From the NCBI RefSeq assembly GCF_000482745.1, contig NZ_KI519494.1, positions 441,682-505,681 of the forward strand: a stretch of DNA of 64,000 nucleotides. The letters are read 5' to 3'. Position 1 is the first letter of the stretch; every line of letters starts with the position of its first letter. The notes beneath the pieces are model-generated. The model did no database searches, was not told the origin of the DNA, and worked only from the letters and a program-made list of their open reading frames with translations. Below, piece after piece: positions 24,469-33,739 of this stretch. The position numbers and the translations under genes were made by a program. This DNA is from Oleidesulfovibrio alaskensis DSM 16109. Lineage in GTDB: Bacteria > Desulfobacterota > Desulfovibrionia > Desulfovibrionales > Desulfovibrionaceae.

Positions 24469-25818
24469 CTATGTGCAGGCCCGCAGAAACAGCCCCGGAG
24501 CAAGGTCGGGGTGGTCGCAGTGCAGTATCGCGGAAGTGCCGGGGTGCACCTGCCGCGCGGTTTCGCCTCTGTGGTTTTCCACGCGGCAGTGCTGCGGTTG
24601 CAGCAGGGGCCTTTTCAGTCCCGGAACGAGAATCTCGACCGGTCTGTCGCACTGCCACGGTGCCAGTACAGCCATTTCCCAGCTGCCTGCGGAAAGACGG
24701 CGGCCTGTTCTGGCCACCAGCGGCAGACGATGGCCGGAAGAGGCCGCCTGCCAGGTGCGCCTGCGTCCGCGGGGCAGGAAAAAACCTGACGAAAGCGGAC
24801 GGGTGGCCGTGTTGCACAGCTCACGCATGTACAGCGCAGGGCGAAAACGCCCGGCGGCGAGGTCATCTACGGCAGTACGGTAAACATCAACAACCTGCGC
24901 GGCATAGCCTGCGGTTTTCATGCGGCCTTCAATTTTCAGTGCAGCCACGCCCTGCACGGCAAACCAGCGCAGATACCGCACCAGACACAGGTCATGCGGA
25001 CTCCAGATGTGTGACCAGCCACTGTCCTGCGTCACCGTCCATGCCGGTGCGCCGGCGCGGGTGCGTTCTTCGACGTCCAGTTCGATGCCTGCATGGTCCG
25101 GTTCCGCATCACTGGCGGCAAGCCCCGCCGTGCGGTAGTCGAACCGGCACGGGTGGGTGCACTGCCCCAGATTGGCGGGGCGGTCGTTCATCCATGCGCT
25201 CAGCAGGCAGCGGCCGGAAACGGCAAGACACATGGCCCCGTGGACAAATGTTTCATATTCCACGTCGGGTACGGCCCGCATGATGGCACGTATGTCCGCC
25301 GCGCCCAGCTCGCGTGCCAGATTTAGCCTGCTTGCCCCCATATCGCGCCAGAATGCTGCGGATTCGCTGTTGGCCGTATTGGCCTGTGTGCTCATGTGCA
25401 CGGGGATGTGCGGCGCTATGCGGCGCGCCATGCGCAGCACGCCGGGGTCGGCTATGATCAGCCCGTCAATGCTGTTTTCCGTGGTGTCGGGCAGCGTGTC
25501 GTCGCGCCAGTGCGGTTCCAGAGTCTGCTGGTTGCAGCTGAAAGGCTGCGCCAGTCTTTCCAGTGTGGCGCGCACCGTTTCCAGCTGATGCTCGTAGGGC
25601 AGGGCGTTGACACAGCAGTATACTCTGGCGCCGCAGCGGCGGGCTTTGGCCAGTGCAGTGCCCAGAGCTTCGGGGGTGAACCCTGCCGCACCGGCGCGCA
25701 GATTCATTTCCGTGCCGCCCAGATAGACGGCGTCGGCACCGTAGCGCAGTACGGCGTCCAGTCTGGACATGTCACCGGCAGGGGCCAGCAGTTCCGGAGA
25801 AAATGTTGTCAGGGGCAT
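24469..25818 (-). CDS. Peptidase U32 family protein (YegQ/TrhP-like)
   Basis: A 449-residue U32 protein. The N-terminal PELLAPAGDMSRLDAVLRYGADAVYLGG and the signature around EYETFVHGAMCLAVSGRCLLSAW identify it. Cysteines in MCLAVSGRC and CTHPCR are those expected to bind an iron-sulfur cluster. E. coli relatives act in tRNA or rRNA hydroxylation (TrhP, RlhA); the original protease label is probably misleading. The gene begins eight bases after the PHP-domain gene and ends 48 bases before the pseudokinase gene, so the four may share a transcript. Confidence 0.87.
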   Translation of the reverse strand: MPLTTFSPELLAPAGDMSRLDAVLRYGADAVYLGGTEMNLRAGAAGFTPEALGTALAKARRCGARVYCCVNALPYEHQLETVRATLERLAQPFSCNQQTLEPHWRDDTLPDTTENSIDGLIIADPGVLRMARRIAPHIPVHMSTQANTANSESAAFWRDMGASRLNLARELGAADIRAIMRAVPDVEYETFVHGAMCLAVSGRCLLSAWMNDRPANLGQCTHPCRFDYRTAGLAASDAEPDHAGIELDVEERTRAGAPAWTVTQDSGWSHIWSPHDLCLVRYLRWFAVQGVAALKIEGRMKTAGYAAQVVDVYRTAVDDLAAGRFRPALYMRELCNTATRPLSSGFFLPRGRRRTWQAASSGHRLPLVARTGRRLSAGSWEMAVLAPWQCDRPVEILVPGLKRPLLQPQHCRVENHRGETARQVHPGTSAILHCDHPDLAPGLFLRACT

Positions 25819-25826
25819 GGTATCCG

Positions 25827-26696
25827 TCAGACAGGCAGCCCGTTTGCTGTGCGGGCCGCCTTCAGTTTTTCGAGTATAAGATACGGCACGCGCAAGCCAC
25901 CCTTGCCCGTGCCCAGCGATATGTCGGGCTTGACGCTGCCGTGGTAGTCCGAACCGCCCGTAAGCGCAAGCCCGTAACGGTCCGCCAGTTCCACGCAGCG
26001 GCGGATGTCTTTCTGGGAATGTTCGCTGTGATAGGCTTCTATGGCGTCCAGCCCTGCCGCTGTCAGTGATGCCACTGTTTCTTCCAGCCAGCCATCAGGG
26101 GCGTTTATGAGCATGGGATGGGCAAAGGATACGGTGGCGCCTTCGGCCTTCAGCGCCTTGACGGCACCTTCGGGCGAAAGCGATTTGCGTGGCACATAGG
26201 CCGCTCCCCTGTCGCCCAGATACATGTCAAAGGCCTGCCGGGTGGAACCGGCAACCTGCTTCTGCACCAGCACCTGCGCTATGTGCGGTCTGCCCACGGA
26301 ACCTTCTCCCGCCACATCGCGCACCTCGTCATAGGTGATGTCCATGCCCAGAGCACGCAGCTTATCAACAATTTTCACATTGCGGTCATGACGTCCCTGA
26401 CGCAGTTCCGCCAGCGTGCGCAGCAGCGCCTTCGGGGTTTCGGGCAGCCACAGCCCGAGAATATGGACTTCTCCGTAGGGGCACATGGCTCCCAGTTCGC
26501 AGCCGCGGACAAGCTCCACACCCAGCCGGCCGGCGGTTTCTGCCGCTTCATCCAGACCGTCCAGCGTGTCGTGGTCTGTCAATGCCACGGCGGCAAGTCC
26601 CGCGGCGTGTGCCTTTGTTATTACTGCGGCCGGGGTGTCGCTGCCGTCGGATGCGGTGGAATGGGTGTGCAGGTCTATATAGCGGCAAGCGGTCAT
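25827..26696 (-). CDS. PHP-domain phosphoesterase (YciV/RNase AM family)
   Basis: A 289-residue PHP-fold metal-dependent phosphoesterase. Metal ligands are visible as DLHTHSTASDG near the N-terminus, LTDHDTLDG, RGCELGA, FAHPMLI and GGSDYHG. Relatives hydrolyse 3',5'-nucleoside bisphosphates or trim RNA 5' ends. ATG 26696 follows CGGAG by six bases. It heads the same-direction set PHP, U32, pseudokinase, sigma54 activator. Confidence 0.9.
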   Translation of the reverse strand: MTACRYIDLHTHSTASDGSDTPAAVITKAHAAGLAAVALTDHDTLDGLDEAAETAGRLGVELVRGCELGAMCPYGEVHILGLWLPETPKALLRTLAELRQGRHDRNVKIVDKLRALGMDITYDEVRDVAGEGSVGRPHIAQVLVQKQVAGSTRQAFDMYLGDRGAAYVPRKSLSPEGAVKALKAEGATVSFAHPMLINAPDGWLEETVASLTAAGLDAIEAYHSEHSQKDIRRCVELADRYGLALTGGSDYHGSVKPDISLGTGKGGLRVPYLILEKLKAARTANGLPV

Positions 26697-26940
26697 GGCA
26701 GGCTCCGGTGGATGGCGTGGATGTAAGTATGACGGGGGTTCTGTACGTGTCATGGATGCTACGGCCCGTCGGGTGCGGTGTCAACTGCGCCTGCCGCAGC
26801 CGGTGAGCGGAAAAATACTGTCTGACACCCGGCGGCGGGTGCATACTGTGTCCGGCTGTGTGGCGGGCCGTATGCGGCGGCGCTTGCTCCTGCGTGCGCT
26901 TCGCTGTATGGTGCGGTAAAATATATCAGGAGTCCTGTCC

Positions 26941-27153
26941 GTGAACGTGAGTAAAGAACTGCTTGAAATTCTGGCCTGCCCCAAGTGCAAGTCGTCTGTG
27001 GAACCCACTTCCGACGGCGAAGGGCTGGCGTGTGCACAGTGCGCGGTGGTTTACCCCGTGCGCGAAGATATTCCCGTGATGCTGGTGGAAGAGGCCATAC
27101 CCGCAGCCCGCTGGCAGCAGGGCGACCGCGGTGCCGCCGGGAATGAAGCATAA
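26941..27153 (+). CDS. Trm112 family zinc-ribbon protein
   Basis: A 70-residue protein of the Trm112/YcaR family. Two CxxC knuckles are visible, LACPKCKSS and ACAQCAVVYPVREDIPVML, the latter containing the family signature YPVREDIPVML. Eukaryotic Trm112 activates methyltransferases; bacterial roles are unsettled. The start is GTG 26941 with AGGAG about seven bases upstream. The first Hsp20 gene follows about 50 bases after its stop. Confidence 0.9.
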   Translation: MNVSKELLEILACPKCKSSVEPTSDGEGLACAQCAVVYPVREDIPVMLVEEAIPAARWQQGDRGAAGNEA

Positions 27154-27204
27154 GACCGGTGCGTGCGGTGCCGTTGTGTGGCGCCGTGTGCCGCGGAGTT
27201 TTTC

Positions 27205-27621
27205 ATGGCCATAGATTTCAGTTCGTTTTATGAGTTTCCGCATCTGCTCGACCGCATGACCGGAGAGATGGATCACGCCTTTGCCGGTGGTGCGCCGCGG
27301 CAGGCTGCTTTTCCGCCGTTGAACATAGGCGAGGATGACAGCGCCGTGTATGTGCGCGCGCTGGTGCCCGGTGCCGGTATGGACGACCTTGAGCTGATAA
27401 TTACCGACAAGACATTGTCGCTCAAAGGCGAACTGAAACCCGTGCAGGGACGCTATTACCGGCAGGAACGGCCCACGGGACCGTTTCAGCGGGTAATCAC
27501 CGTGGGGGTGCCCATCGACAGAGACGCCGTGCGTGCCACGCTGCGCAACGGTGTGCTGGAAGTGGTGCTGCCCAAACATACCGGTCAGCGTCCCCAGACC
27601 ATCAGAATAGATATACGTTAA
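27205..27621 (+). CDS. Small heat-shock protein, Hsp20 family (first of two)
   Basis: A 138-residue alpha-crystallin-domain chaperone that holds unfolding proteins. The domain begins FPPLNIGEDDSAVYVRALVPG and ends with RATLRNGVLEVVLPKH, containing the NGVLEV motif and a conserved GPF region. GGAG lies six bases before ATG 27205. It is followed closely by a second, divergent Hsp20 gene, and the two probably form hetero-oligomers, as paired Hsp20 proteins often do. Confidence 0.93.
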   Translation: MAIDFSSFYEFPHLLDRMTGEMDHAFAGGAPRQAAFPPLNIGEDDSAVYVRALVPGAGMDDLELIITDKTLSLKGELKPVQGRYYRQERPTGPFQRVITVGVPIDRDAVRATLRNGVLEVVLPKHTGQRPQTIRIDIR

Positions 27622-27645
27622 CCGCGTGCAGCATCCGGACAGTCC

Positions 27646-28014
27646 ATGACAACATGCCAGCAGAAAGTCCAGAATCCCAGACGTCCCCGTGTGCGTCCCG
27701 CAGCTGATCTTGTGGAGCGTGAAGACGGCTTTTACCTGTATCTTGACATGCCCGGCGTGGAAAGACAGGAACTGATCGTGGATATTGACGGCAGCGAGCT
27801 GACGGTGCATGCCCTCAGCCGGTTCGGCTGTGCAGCAGGCGAGCGCATCCATGCGTTCGAGTTCGGTGATGTGGAATATTACGCCCAGTTCACTCTTTCG
27901 GACATGGTGGACAGGGCGGCCACGGCAGCGCGTCTTGCCGACGGTGTTCTGACGATTTATATGCCCAAACAGCAGAAGGTCACCCCCAGACGCATTCGTA
28001 TCGAAGTGCTGTAG
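27646..28014 (+). CDS. Small heat-shock protein, Hsp20 family (second of two)
   Basis: A 122-residue alpha-crystallin-domain protein. ADLVEREDGFYLYLDMPGVERQELIVDIDGSELTVHA begins the domain and LADGVLTIYMPKQQ ends it. It is only 24 bases downstream of the first Hsp20 gene and the run ends in a strong terminator, so the pair is one operon. Sequence divergence between the two indicates an old duplication or complementary partners. Confidence 0.92.
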   Translation: MTTCQQKVQNPRRPRVRPAADLVEREDGFYLYLDMPGVERQELIVDIDGSELTVHALSRFGCAAGERIHAFEFGDVEYYAQFTLSDMVDRAATAARLADGVLTIYMPKQQKVTPRRIRIEVL

Positions 28015-28036
28015 GCCGGTGACCGGCAGGCTTTTT

Positions 28037-28070
28037 GCCCCTGCGTGCTGCGGGGGCTTTTTTATTTTTT
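28037..28070 (+). terminator. Intrinsic terminator after the Hsp20 pair
   Basis: GCCCCTGC (28037-28044) pairs with GCGGGGGC (28050-28057) around GTGCT, followed by TTTTTTATTTTTT. Confidence 0.92.
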
Positions 28071-28100
28071 ACGCAATGCTTGGATTATGGTGCTGATACT

Positions 28101-28661
28101 ATGAAAATACTATTTGTTTCCGACATACACGGCAGTGCAGGCGCCGCCCGCACCGTGCTGGAAAAAGCGGAGGCCATGCAGCCCGATGCCGTGGCCCTGC
28201 TGGGGGATGCGCTTTACCACGGCCCGCGCAACCCGCTGCCCGCGGATTATGATCCCAAAGGCGTGGCGGCACTGCTTAACGGCTGGAAAAACCGGATAGT
28301 GGCAGTGCGCGGCAACTGCGACAGCGAAGTGGATCAGATGCTTATCGAGTACCCCATGATGAGCGACTTCGCGTGGGTGCTGGCGGGCGGCCGCAGGCTG
28401 TTTCTGACCCACGGCCACAGGTATTCGCCCGATAACCTGCCGCCGCTGGCAGACGGTGACGTATTTGTCTACGGGCATACGCATGTGCCGCAGGCCGGGA
28501 CAGCCGCACTTGCCGGCGGGGGCGTGGTGCACCTGTGGAATCCCGGCTCGTGCTCGCTGCCCAAAAGCGGGTACGTGGCTTCATACGCGGTGCTGGAAGA
28601 CGGAGTGTTCCGCGTATGCGGTCTGGACGGTTCCGTACTGCTTACCGATACGCTTGGCTAG
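28101..28661 (+). CDS. YfcE-type metallophosphoesterase
   Basis: A 186-residue calcineurin-like phosphodiesterase. The metal motifs SDIHGS, LLGDALYHG, VRGNCDSEVD, LTHGHRY and YGHTHVPQ are all present. YfcE hydrolyses phosphodiesters in vitro; its cellular substrate is not established. ATG 28101 lacks any Shine-Dalgarno and lies 30 bases after a terminator T run, so the mRNA leader must be short or absent. Dus follows 27 bases downstream. Confidence 0.9.
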   Translation: MKILFVSDIHGSAGAARTVLEKAEAMQPDAVALLGDALYHGPRNPLPADYDPKGVAALLNGWKNRIVAVRGNCDSEVDQMLIEYPMMSDFAWVLAGGRRLFLTHGHRYSPDNLPPLADGDVFVYGHTHVPQAGTAALAGGGVVHLWNPGSCSLPKSGYVASYAVLEDGVFRVCGLDGSVLLTDTLG

Positions 28662-28688
28662 CGGCGCCGCGGGCGCAGAGGAAATCTT

Positions 28689-29819
28689 ATGATGCAGCCG
28701 GAAGAATATACAGCAGCCGATGCCGTTGAATCCTGTCCGCAGCAGAGTCTTTCCGGTGACGGGCCGGATCTGGCCGTGGCCGCTGACGGGGTTTTTGACG
28801 CCGCCCTTGCCGCCCGTCTGACTGAACCGCTGCAGATAGGCGGCAGAACGGTGAACGGCCGTCTGTTTCTGGCTCCCATGGCCGGTCTCGGGCATATTGC
28901 CTACCGGCAGGTGCTCGAAAGCTTCGGGGGATGCGGGCTGGTGTTTACGGGCATGTGCAGCGCACGCGCGGTGCCTACGGAAAATCCGGCGCGGTCTCCG
29001 GTGTTCAGTTGGCGTCCGGAAGAACTGCCCGCGCTGGTCTGCCAGCTTTTCGGTGCCGATCCGCAGGATATGGCTGCGGCTGCCCGCAGGGTTGAGTCCG
29101 AAGGCTTTTTCGGGGTGGACATCAACATGGGCTGTTCTGTGGCGCCTATTGTGAAAAAAGGCTGCGGAGCGGATCTGCTGCGTGATCCGGAGCGCGCTGT
29201 GCGCATGGTGGATGCCGTGCGCCGCGCTGTGTCTGTGCCTGTCTTTGTCAAAATGCGCACAGGGTGGAGCCCTGATCCGGAACCGGCGGTGAATCTGGCC
29301 CGCAGGCTTCAGGACGCCGGTGCCGATGCGCTGGTCTTTCACCCCCGTGTGGCGCCCGACAGGCGCACCCATCGCCCCAGAACGGCGCATATCGGTCTGG
29401 TGAAAGACGCGCTGGATATTCCTGTTATCGGCAACGGTGATGTTTTTGATGCAGCGGATTGCGCCGCCATGCTGGAACGCACAGGCTGCGACGGTGTTTC
29501 GCTGGGCAGACTGGCCATAGCCCGCCCGTGGATTTTTGCACAGTGGACGCGCGGTTTTGTTCCGGAAAAGCAGACATACCGCGACACGCTTTTTGCGCTG
29601 ATGGATGCGCTGGAAGCGCATTATGATCCTGCCCGCGCCATCAAACTGTATAAAAAGCTCATCATGTACTACGCGGCTAATTTCACGTTCGGAAACAGGC
29701 TGTTCGGCAGGCTTATCCGCGGTGACGACATGCAGGCCATGCGGCGCAATGCACAGGCGGAGTTCTGCCGGGTGCCGCAGGTCGGTGCACGTCCCAACCT
29801 GCTGATGTTCTGCATGTGA
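28689..29819 (+). CDS. dus: tRNA-dihydrouridine synthase (Dus family)
   Basis: FMN-dependent reductase that makes dihydrouridine in tRNA D loops. Visible motifs are FLAPMAGLGHIAYR, the catalytic-Cys segment DINMGCSVAPIVKKGCGADLL, VFVKMRTGW, and VIGNGDVFDA with the phosphate-binding loop. The first 45 residues, rich in acidic and Ala residues, are an extension not typical of the family. GAGGA lies six bases upstream of ATG 28689. Which D-loop position it modifies cannot be decided here. Confidence 0.92.
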   Translation: MMQPEEYTAADAVESCPQQSLSGDGPDLAVAADGVFDAALAARLTEPLQIGGRTVNGRLFLAPMAGLGHIAYRQVLESFGGCGLVFTGMCSARAVPTENPARSPVFSWRPEELPALVCQLFGADPQDMAAAARRVESEGFFGVDINMGCSVAPIVKKGCGADLLRDPERAVRMVDAVRRAVSVPVFVKMRTGWSPDPEPAVNLARRLQDAGADALVFHPRVAPDRRTHRPRTAHIGLVKDALDIPVIGNGDVFDAADCAAMLERTGCDGVSLGRLAIARPWIFAQWTRGFVPEKQTYRDTLFALMDALEAHYDPARAIKLYKKLIMYYAANFTFGNRLFGRLIRGDDMQAMRRNAQAEFCRVPQVGARPNLLMFCM

Positions 29820-29862
29820 CGCTGCGCACGGCACCGGAGTGCCGTCTGATGTTCTGTTTTGC

Positions 29863-29889
29863 AAAAGACCCGCCCGCGGCGGGTCTTTT
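29863..29889. terminator. Bidirectional intrinsic terminator after dus
   Basis: AAAAGACCCGCC (29863-29874) pairs perfectly with GGCGGGTCTTTT (29878-29889) around CGC, giving T runs on both strands. Confidence 0.9.
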
Positions 29890-30009
29890 CTGTTTGCGCG
29901 CAGTCTGTACTTATAACGTTTCGCGGCTGTACACCGCCGCCCGGGGCAGCTACTATGAAGGTATTACCCGCCGGCAGACCGCTGTGTCGCCGTGCAACAA
30001 GGAGGCCTC

Positions 30010-32481
30010 ATGTCCCGAGTCTGCAAGATGAGCAAGAACGTCAGGGAAGTCTTCAGGCTTGATGAACTGAAAGACGATATCAGGCGCAACATGGTGGCGC
30101 TGCTGGGCAACGATCCGCGCAGCAAGCGCAAGTTTTCGTATTACAACGCGCTGGCGTACAGCGTGCGCGAGCGTCTGGTCGACCTGTGGATGCGGACCCA
30201 GAGCGATTATTACGATTCCATGGCCAAGCGGGTGTATTATCTTTCCATGGAATTTCTGCCCGGCCGCTTTCTGATGAACTACCTTACCAACATGGGCATA
30301 GTGGATGAGTGCCGCGAGATTGTGGCCGAGCTGGGTTTTTCGCTGGAAGAGCTGGAAGAGGAGGAATGGGATGCCGGTCTGGGCAACGGCGGGCTGGGGC
30401 GTCTTGCCTCGTGTTATCTCGATTCCATGGTCAGCCAGAATATTCCGGGATACGGGTACGGTATTTTGTATGACTACGGCATATTCTATCAGTCCATCGT
30501 GAACGGCAATCAGGAAGAGCGCTGCGACAACTGGCGCAGACACGGATGCCCGTGGGAGATAACCCGCCTTGACACACTGTACGAGGTGAAGTTCTACGGC
30601 CGGTCCGAAACTTACTACGACTCTGACGGCAATGTGCGTTTCCGCTGGGTGGATACGGAAAATGTCATGGCCATGCCGTGCGACATTCTCATTCCCGGAT
30701 ACGGTTGCTCGCATGTTTCCAACATGCGGCTGTGGACTGCGCAGTCCAGCCGCGAATTCAACCTGTCTGATTTTAACCGCGGCGATTATATAGGGGCCAT
30801 GCACGGCAAGGTGATGAGCGAAAACATCACCAAGGTGCTGTATCCCAACGATCAGTTTCTGCAGGGAATGGAACTGCGGCTCAAACAGCAGTATTTTCTG
30901 GTTTCCGCCACGTTTCAGGATATCCTGCGCCGTTATCTGAAGCAGCATACATCGCTTGCCGCACTGCCGGAGGCGGTTGCGGTGCAGCTTAACGACACAC
31001 ACCCCGCCATAGCCATACCCGAACTTATGCGTCTGCTTATGGACGTGTACGGCATGGGCTGGGATGTGGCGTGGGATATCTGCACCCGCACCTTTGCTTA
31101 TACCAACCACACCGTGCTGCCCGAAGCGCTGGAAACATGGCCTGTGGACCTGCTGGGCAGGCTGCTGCCGAGGCATATGCAGATAATATATGAAATAAAC
31201 AGACGTTTTCTGGAAGGTGTGGCCGCAACATTTCCCGGTGATACCGAGCGCCTTTCACGCATGTCTGTCATTCAGGAAGAAGGAGGCCAGCGGGTGCGCA
31301 TGGCCAACCTTGCCATTGTGGGCAGCCATACGGTGAACGGCGTGGCGGCGCTGCACAGCAATATACTGCAGACCGGTCTGTTCCGTGATTTTCATGAATA
31401 TTATCCGCGCAAGATACGCAACGTGACCAACGGCGTCACGCCGCGGCGGTGGCTTATGCAGTGCAATCCTGCTCTTTCGCGGCTGATAACCCAGAGCATA
31501 GGGCCGGAATGGTGCTGCAATCTTGAAAAACTGCGCGAGCTTGTACCTCTGGCGGAAGACAGTGCATTCCGCGATGCATGGGCAAGAGCCAAGCTGGAAA
31601 ACAAAAGACTGCTGTCGCGTTATGTGCTGCGCAAAGTGCAGATGGGCATCAATCCCAACACGTTGTTTGATATGCAGTTTAAACGCATGCACGAATACAA
31701 GCGGCAGCTGCTCAACGTGATGCACGTCATCTCGCTGTTCAACCGCATCAAGGATAACCCTTCGGCGGACATCACACCGCGCACGGTGCTTTTCGGCGGC
31801 AAGGCAGCCCCCGGATATTATCAGGCCAAGCTTATCATCAGGCTGATCAACGAAGTTGCCCGCGTGGTCAACGCCGATGCGGATGTCGCCGGCAGGCTGC
31901 GCGTGGCTTTTCTGCCTAATTACTGCATATCGCAGGCGGAAAAGGTGGTGCCTGCCGCTGACCTGTCCGAACAGATATCCACCGCCGGCATGGAGGCTTC
32001 CGGCACGGGCAATATGAAGTTTGCGCTTAACGGAGCGTTGACCATAGGCACGCTGGACGGTGCCAATGTGGAAATAATGGAGGAAGTGGGAGCCGAAAAT
32101 ATTTTTATATTCGGCCTCAAGGCGCATGAAGTGGCGGAAAAAAGGCGTTCCGGATACAACCCCCGGGAATTTTATGAAAACGATGCAGAGCTGCGCCGGG
32201 TGATGGATATGATCGGTTCGGGCTTTTTTTCTCCCGACGAACGCGGGTTGTTCAGCCCTGTGTATGACAGCCTGATGCACCACGGCGACTATTACATGCT
32301 TATGGCCGATTACCGTCCCTACATGGAGGCGCAGGCCGCTGTGGACGCGCTGTACCTTGATCAGGACCAGTGGGTACGCAAGTCCATTCTCAATGCCGCC
32401 AACATGGGTAAATTTTCCAGCGACCGTTCGGTCATGGAGTATGCCCGCGGCATCTGGCATGTGGAGCCTCTCGGCAAATAG
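30010..32481 (+). CDS. glgP: Glycogen/starch phosphorylase
   Basis: Releases glucose-1-phosphate from alpha-1,4-glucan ends using pyridoxal phosphate. The 823-residue length is standard. The PLP region EASGTGNMKFALNGALTIGTLDGANVEI includes the Schiff-base Lys, and LGNGGLGRLASCYLDS, VQLNDTHPAIAIPEL and KRMHEYKRQLLN are all present. AAGGAGG precedes ATG 30010. It is monocistronic between terminators. Desulfovibrio species store polyglucose, so mobilising that reserve is the likely role. Confidence 0.96.
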   Translation: MSRVCKMSKNVREVFRLDELKDDIRRNMVALLGNDPRSKRKFSYYNALAYSVRERLVDLWMRTQSDYYDSMAKRVYYLSMEFLPGRFLMNYLTNMGIVDECREIVAELGFSLEELEEEEWDAGLGNGGLGRLASCYLDSMVSQNIPGYGYGILYDYGIFYQSIVNGNQEERCDNWRRHGCPWEITRLDTLYEVKFYGRSETYYDSDGNVRFRWVDTENVMAMPCDILIPGYGCSHVSNMRLWTAQSSREFNLSDFNRGDYIGAMHGKVMSENITKVLYPNDQFLQGMELRLKQQYFLVSATFQDILRRYLKQHTSLAALPEAVAVQLNDTHPAIAIPELMRLLMDVYGMGWDVAWDICTRTFAYTNHTVLPEALETWPVDLLGRLLPRHMQIIYEINRRFLEGVAATFPGDTERLSRMSVIQEEGGQRVRMANLAIVGSHTVNGVAALHSNILQTGLFRDFHEYYPRKIRNVTNGVTPRRWLMQCNPALSRLITQSIGPEWCCNLEKLRELVPLAEDSAFRDAWARAKLENKRLLSRYVLRKVQMGINPNTLFDMQFKRMHEYKRQLLNVMHVISLFNRIKDNPSADITPRTVLFGGKAAPGYYQAKLIIRLINEVARVVNADADVAGRLRVAFLPNYCISQAEKVVPAADLSEQISTAGMEASGTGNMKFALNGALTIGTLDGANVEIMEEVGAENIFIFGLKAHEVAEKRRSGYNPREFYENDAELRRVMDMIGSGFFSPDERGLFSPVYDSLMHHGDYYMLMADYRPYMEAQAAVDALYLDQDQWVRKSILNAANMGKFSSDRSVMEYARGIWHVEPLGK

Positions 32482-32500
32482 CCTGCCGCCTTGTACGCTG

Positions 32501-32535
32501 AACCCGCACGGGATGCATGTTCCGTGCGGGTTTTC
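32501..32535 (+). terminator. Intrinsic terminator after glgP
   Basis: AACCCGCACGG (32501-32511) pairs perfectly with CCGTGCGGGTT (32522-32532), followed by TTTT. Confidence 0.9.
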
Positions 32536-32649
32536 TGTGGCGGATGTCTGCGGCAGCAGTTCATGTTTTTTCAGGCGTGCTGCGGCGGAAACGGTCCCTG
32601 CGCACGGCGTGCGGTTAAGGAAAGAGCGTCCTGCAGGGCCGGGAATGAT

Positions 32650-33735
32650 TTATTTATGTCCGGCAGCGGGCTGTTCCGGGCTGTGCCCGTGCGGAGTTTC
32701 TGCGGGCATTACCGGAGATTTTTCTGCCACGCTGACTGTGTTGCGGCCTGCTGTTTTAGCCCTGTAAAGCGCGGCATCGGCCCTGCGCAGCAGCGTATCG
32801 GTATTTTCCCCTGCCTCGTGAACGGCTATGCCGATGCTGACTGTAAAACGCACGCATGCGTTGTTATACGTAATGTGTATCTGTTCAACATGGCGGCGGA
32901 TGCGCTCTGCCGAGATTTGTGCGTCGCGACAGGCGGCATGGGGAAGAACGGCAACAAACTCTTCGCCGCCGGTTCTGCCGAAAAGGTCTGTTTTTCTGAG
33001 CTGCTGCCTGCATACTCTGCAGAATGCAATAAGCGCGTCGTCTCCGGCAGCGTGCCCGTAAGTGTCATTGATGGCCTTGAATCGGTCTATATCAAGGCTC
33101 AGTATGGACAGCGGTGTGCCGTAACGTTTGCTGCGGTCGATTTCCGCTGACAGAAATTCAATGACCTTGCGGCGGTTGCAGGCTCCGGTCAGCGGGTCGG
33201 TGCGGCTTAGTTCCTCAATGTCGCTGAAGGCTTTTTTCAGCTGTTCGTGTCTGATTGCCAGCTCGCGTTTGTTCCGCGAAAGCTCGTTGTTTATTATCAT
33301 GTAGTCTTCAAGCAGCTGCACGTTGTCGCTGCCCGTACTGCGGGCTTCCGCAGCCTTTTTCTGCGTTGCCCGCAGCAGCACCCCCTGTTCATTCAGCATC
33401 TGTATGAACTCGCTGAAAATGTTTGTAATATGCGGGGACGATTGCAGCGCGATCATATGAAAGCAGTCGCCTTTGCAGACACCAAAGACGGCAAACTGCC
33501 GAACACCTGTTCTGCCGCGCAGAACAAGAGAATCGCACAGGCCGAATCCATCTGCGGACAGCGTGTCCAGAAAGGCGTGGTAGCGTTTTTGTGCTGATGC
33601 CGTGGTCAGGTCGTTGATATGCAATGGCAGGTCTATGCCGGCAAACAGGCCTGCATTGTCCGAGACAACGTGCCTGATAACGCCGTTGCGGTCGCAGGTG
33701 AAGCGTACCGTATTGGTTTCTGAATGCTGCTTCAT
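32650..33735 (-). CDS. Diguanylate cyclase (GGDEF) with PAS-like N-terminus
   Basis: A 361-residue enzyme predicted to make cyclic-di-GMP from two GTP. The N-terminal part (about 8-110) looks PAS-like (FTCDRNGVIRHVVSD). A coiled coil (about 125-175) follows, and then the GGDEF domain (about 180-340) with RTDPLTGACNRR, SLDIDRFKAINDTYGH and the active-site GRTGGEEF. No RxxD inhibitory site is evident just before GGEEF. It starts four bases after the stop of the B12-binding gene, so the output of that sensor is probably c-di-GMP synthesis. Confidence 0.92.
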   Translation of the reverse strand: MKQHSETNTVRFTCDRNGVIRHVVSDNAGLFAGIDLPLHINDLTTASAQKRYHAFLDTLSADGFGLCDSLVLRGRTGVRQFAVFGVCKGDCFHMIALQSSPHITNIFSEFIQMLNEQGVLLRATQKKAAEARSTGSDNVQLLEDYMIINNELSRNKRELAIRHEQLKKAFSDIEELSRTDPLTGACNRRKVIEFLSAEIDRSKRYGTPLSILSLDIDRFKAINDTYGHAAGDDALIAFCRVCRQQLRKTDLFGRTGGEEFVAVLPHAACRDAQISAERIRRHVEQIHITYNNACVRFTVSIGIAVHEAGENTDTLLRRADAALYRAKTAGRNTVSVAEKSPVMPAETPHGHSPEQPAAGHK

Positions 33736-33739
33736 ATGG

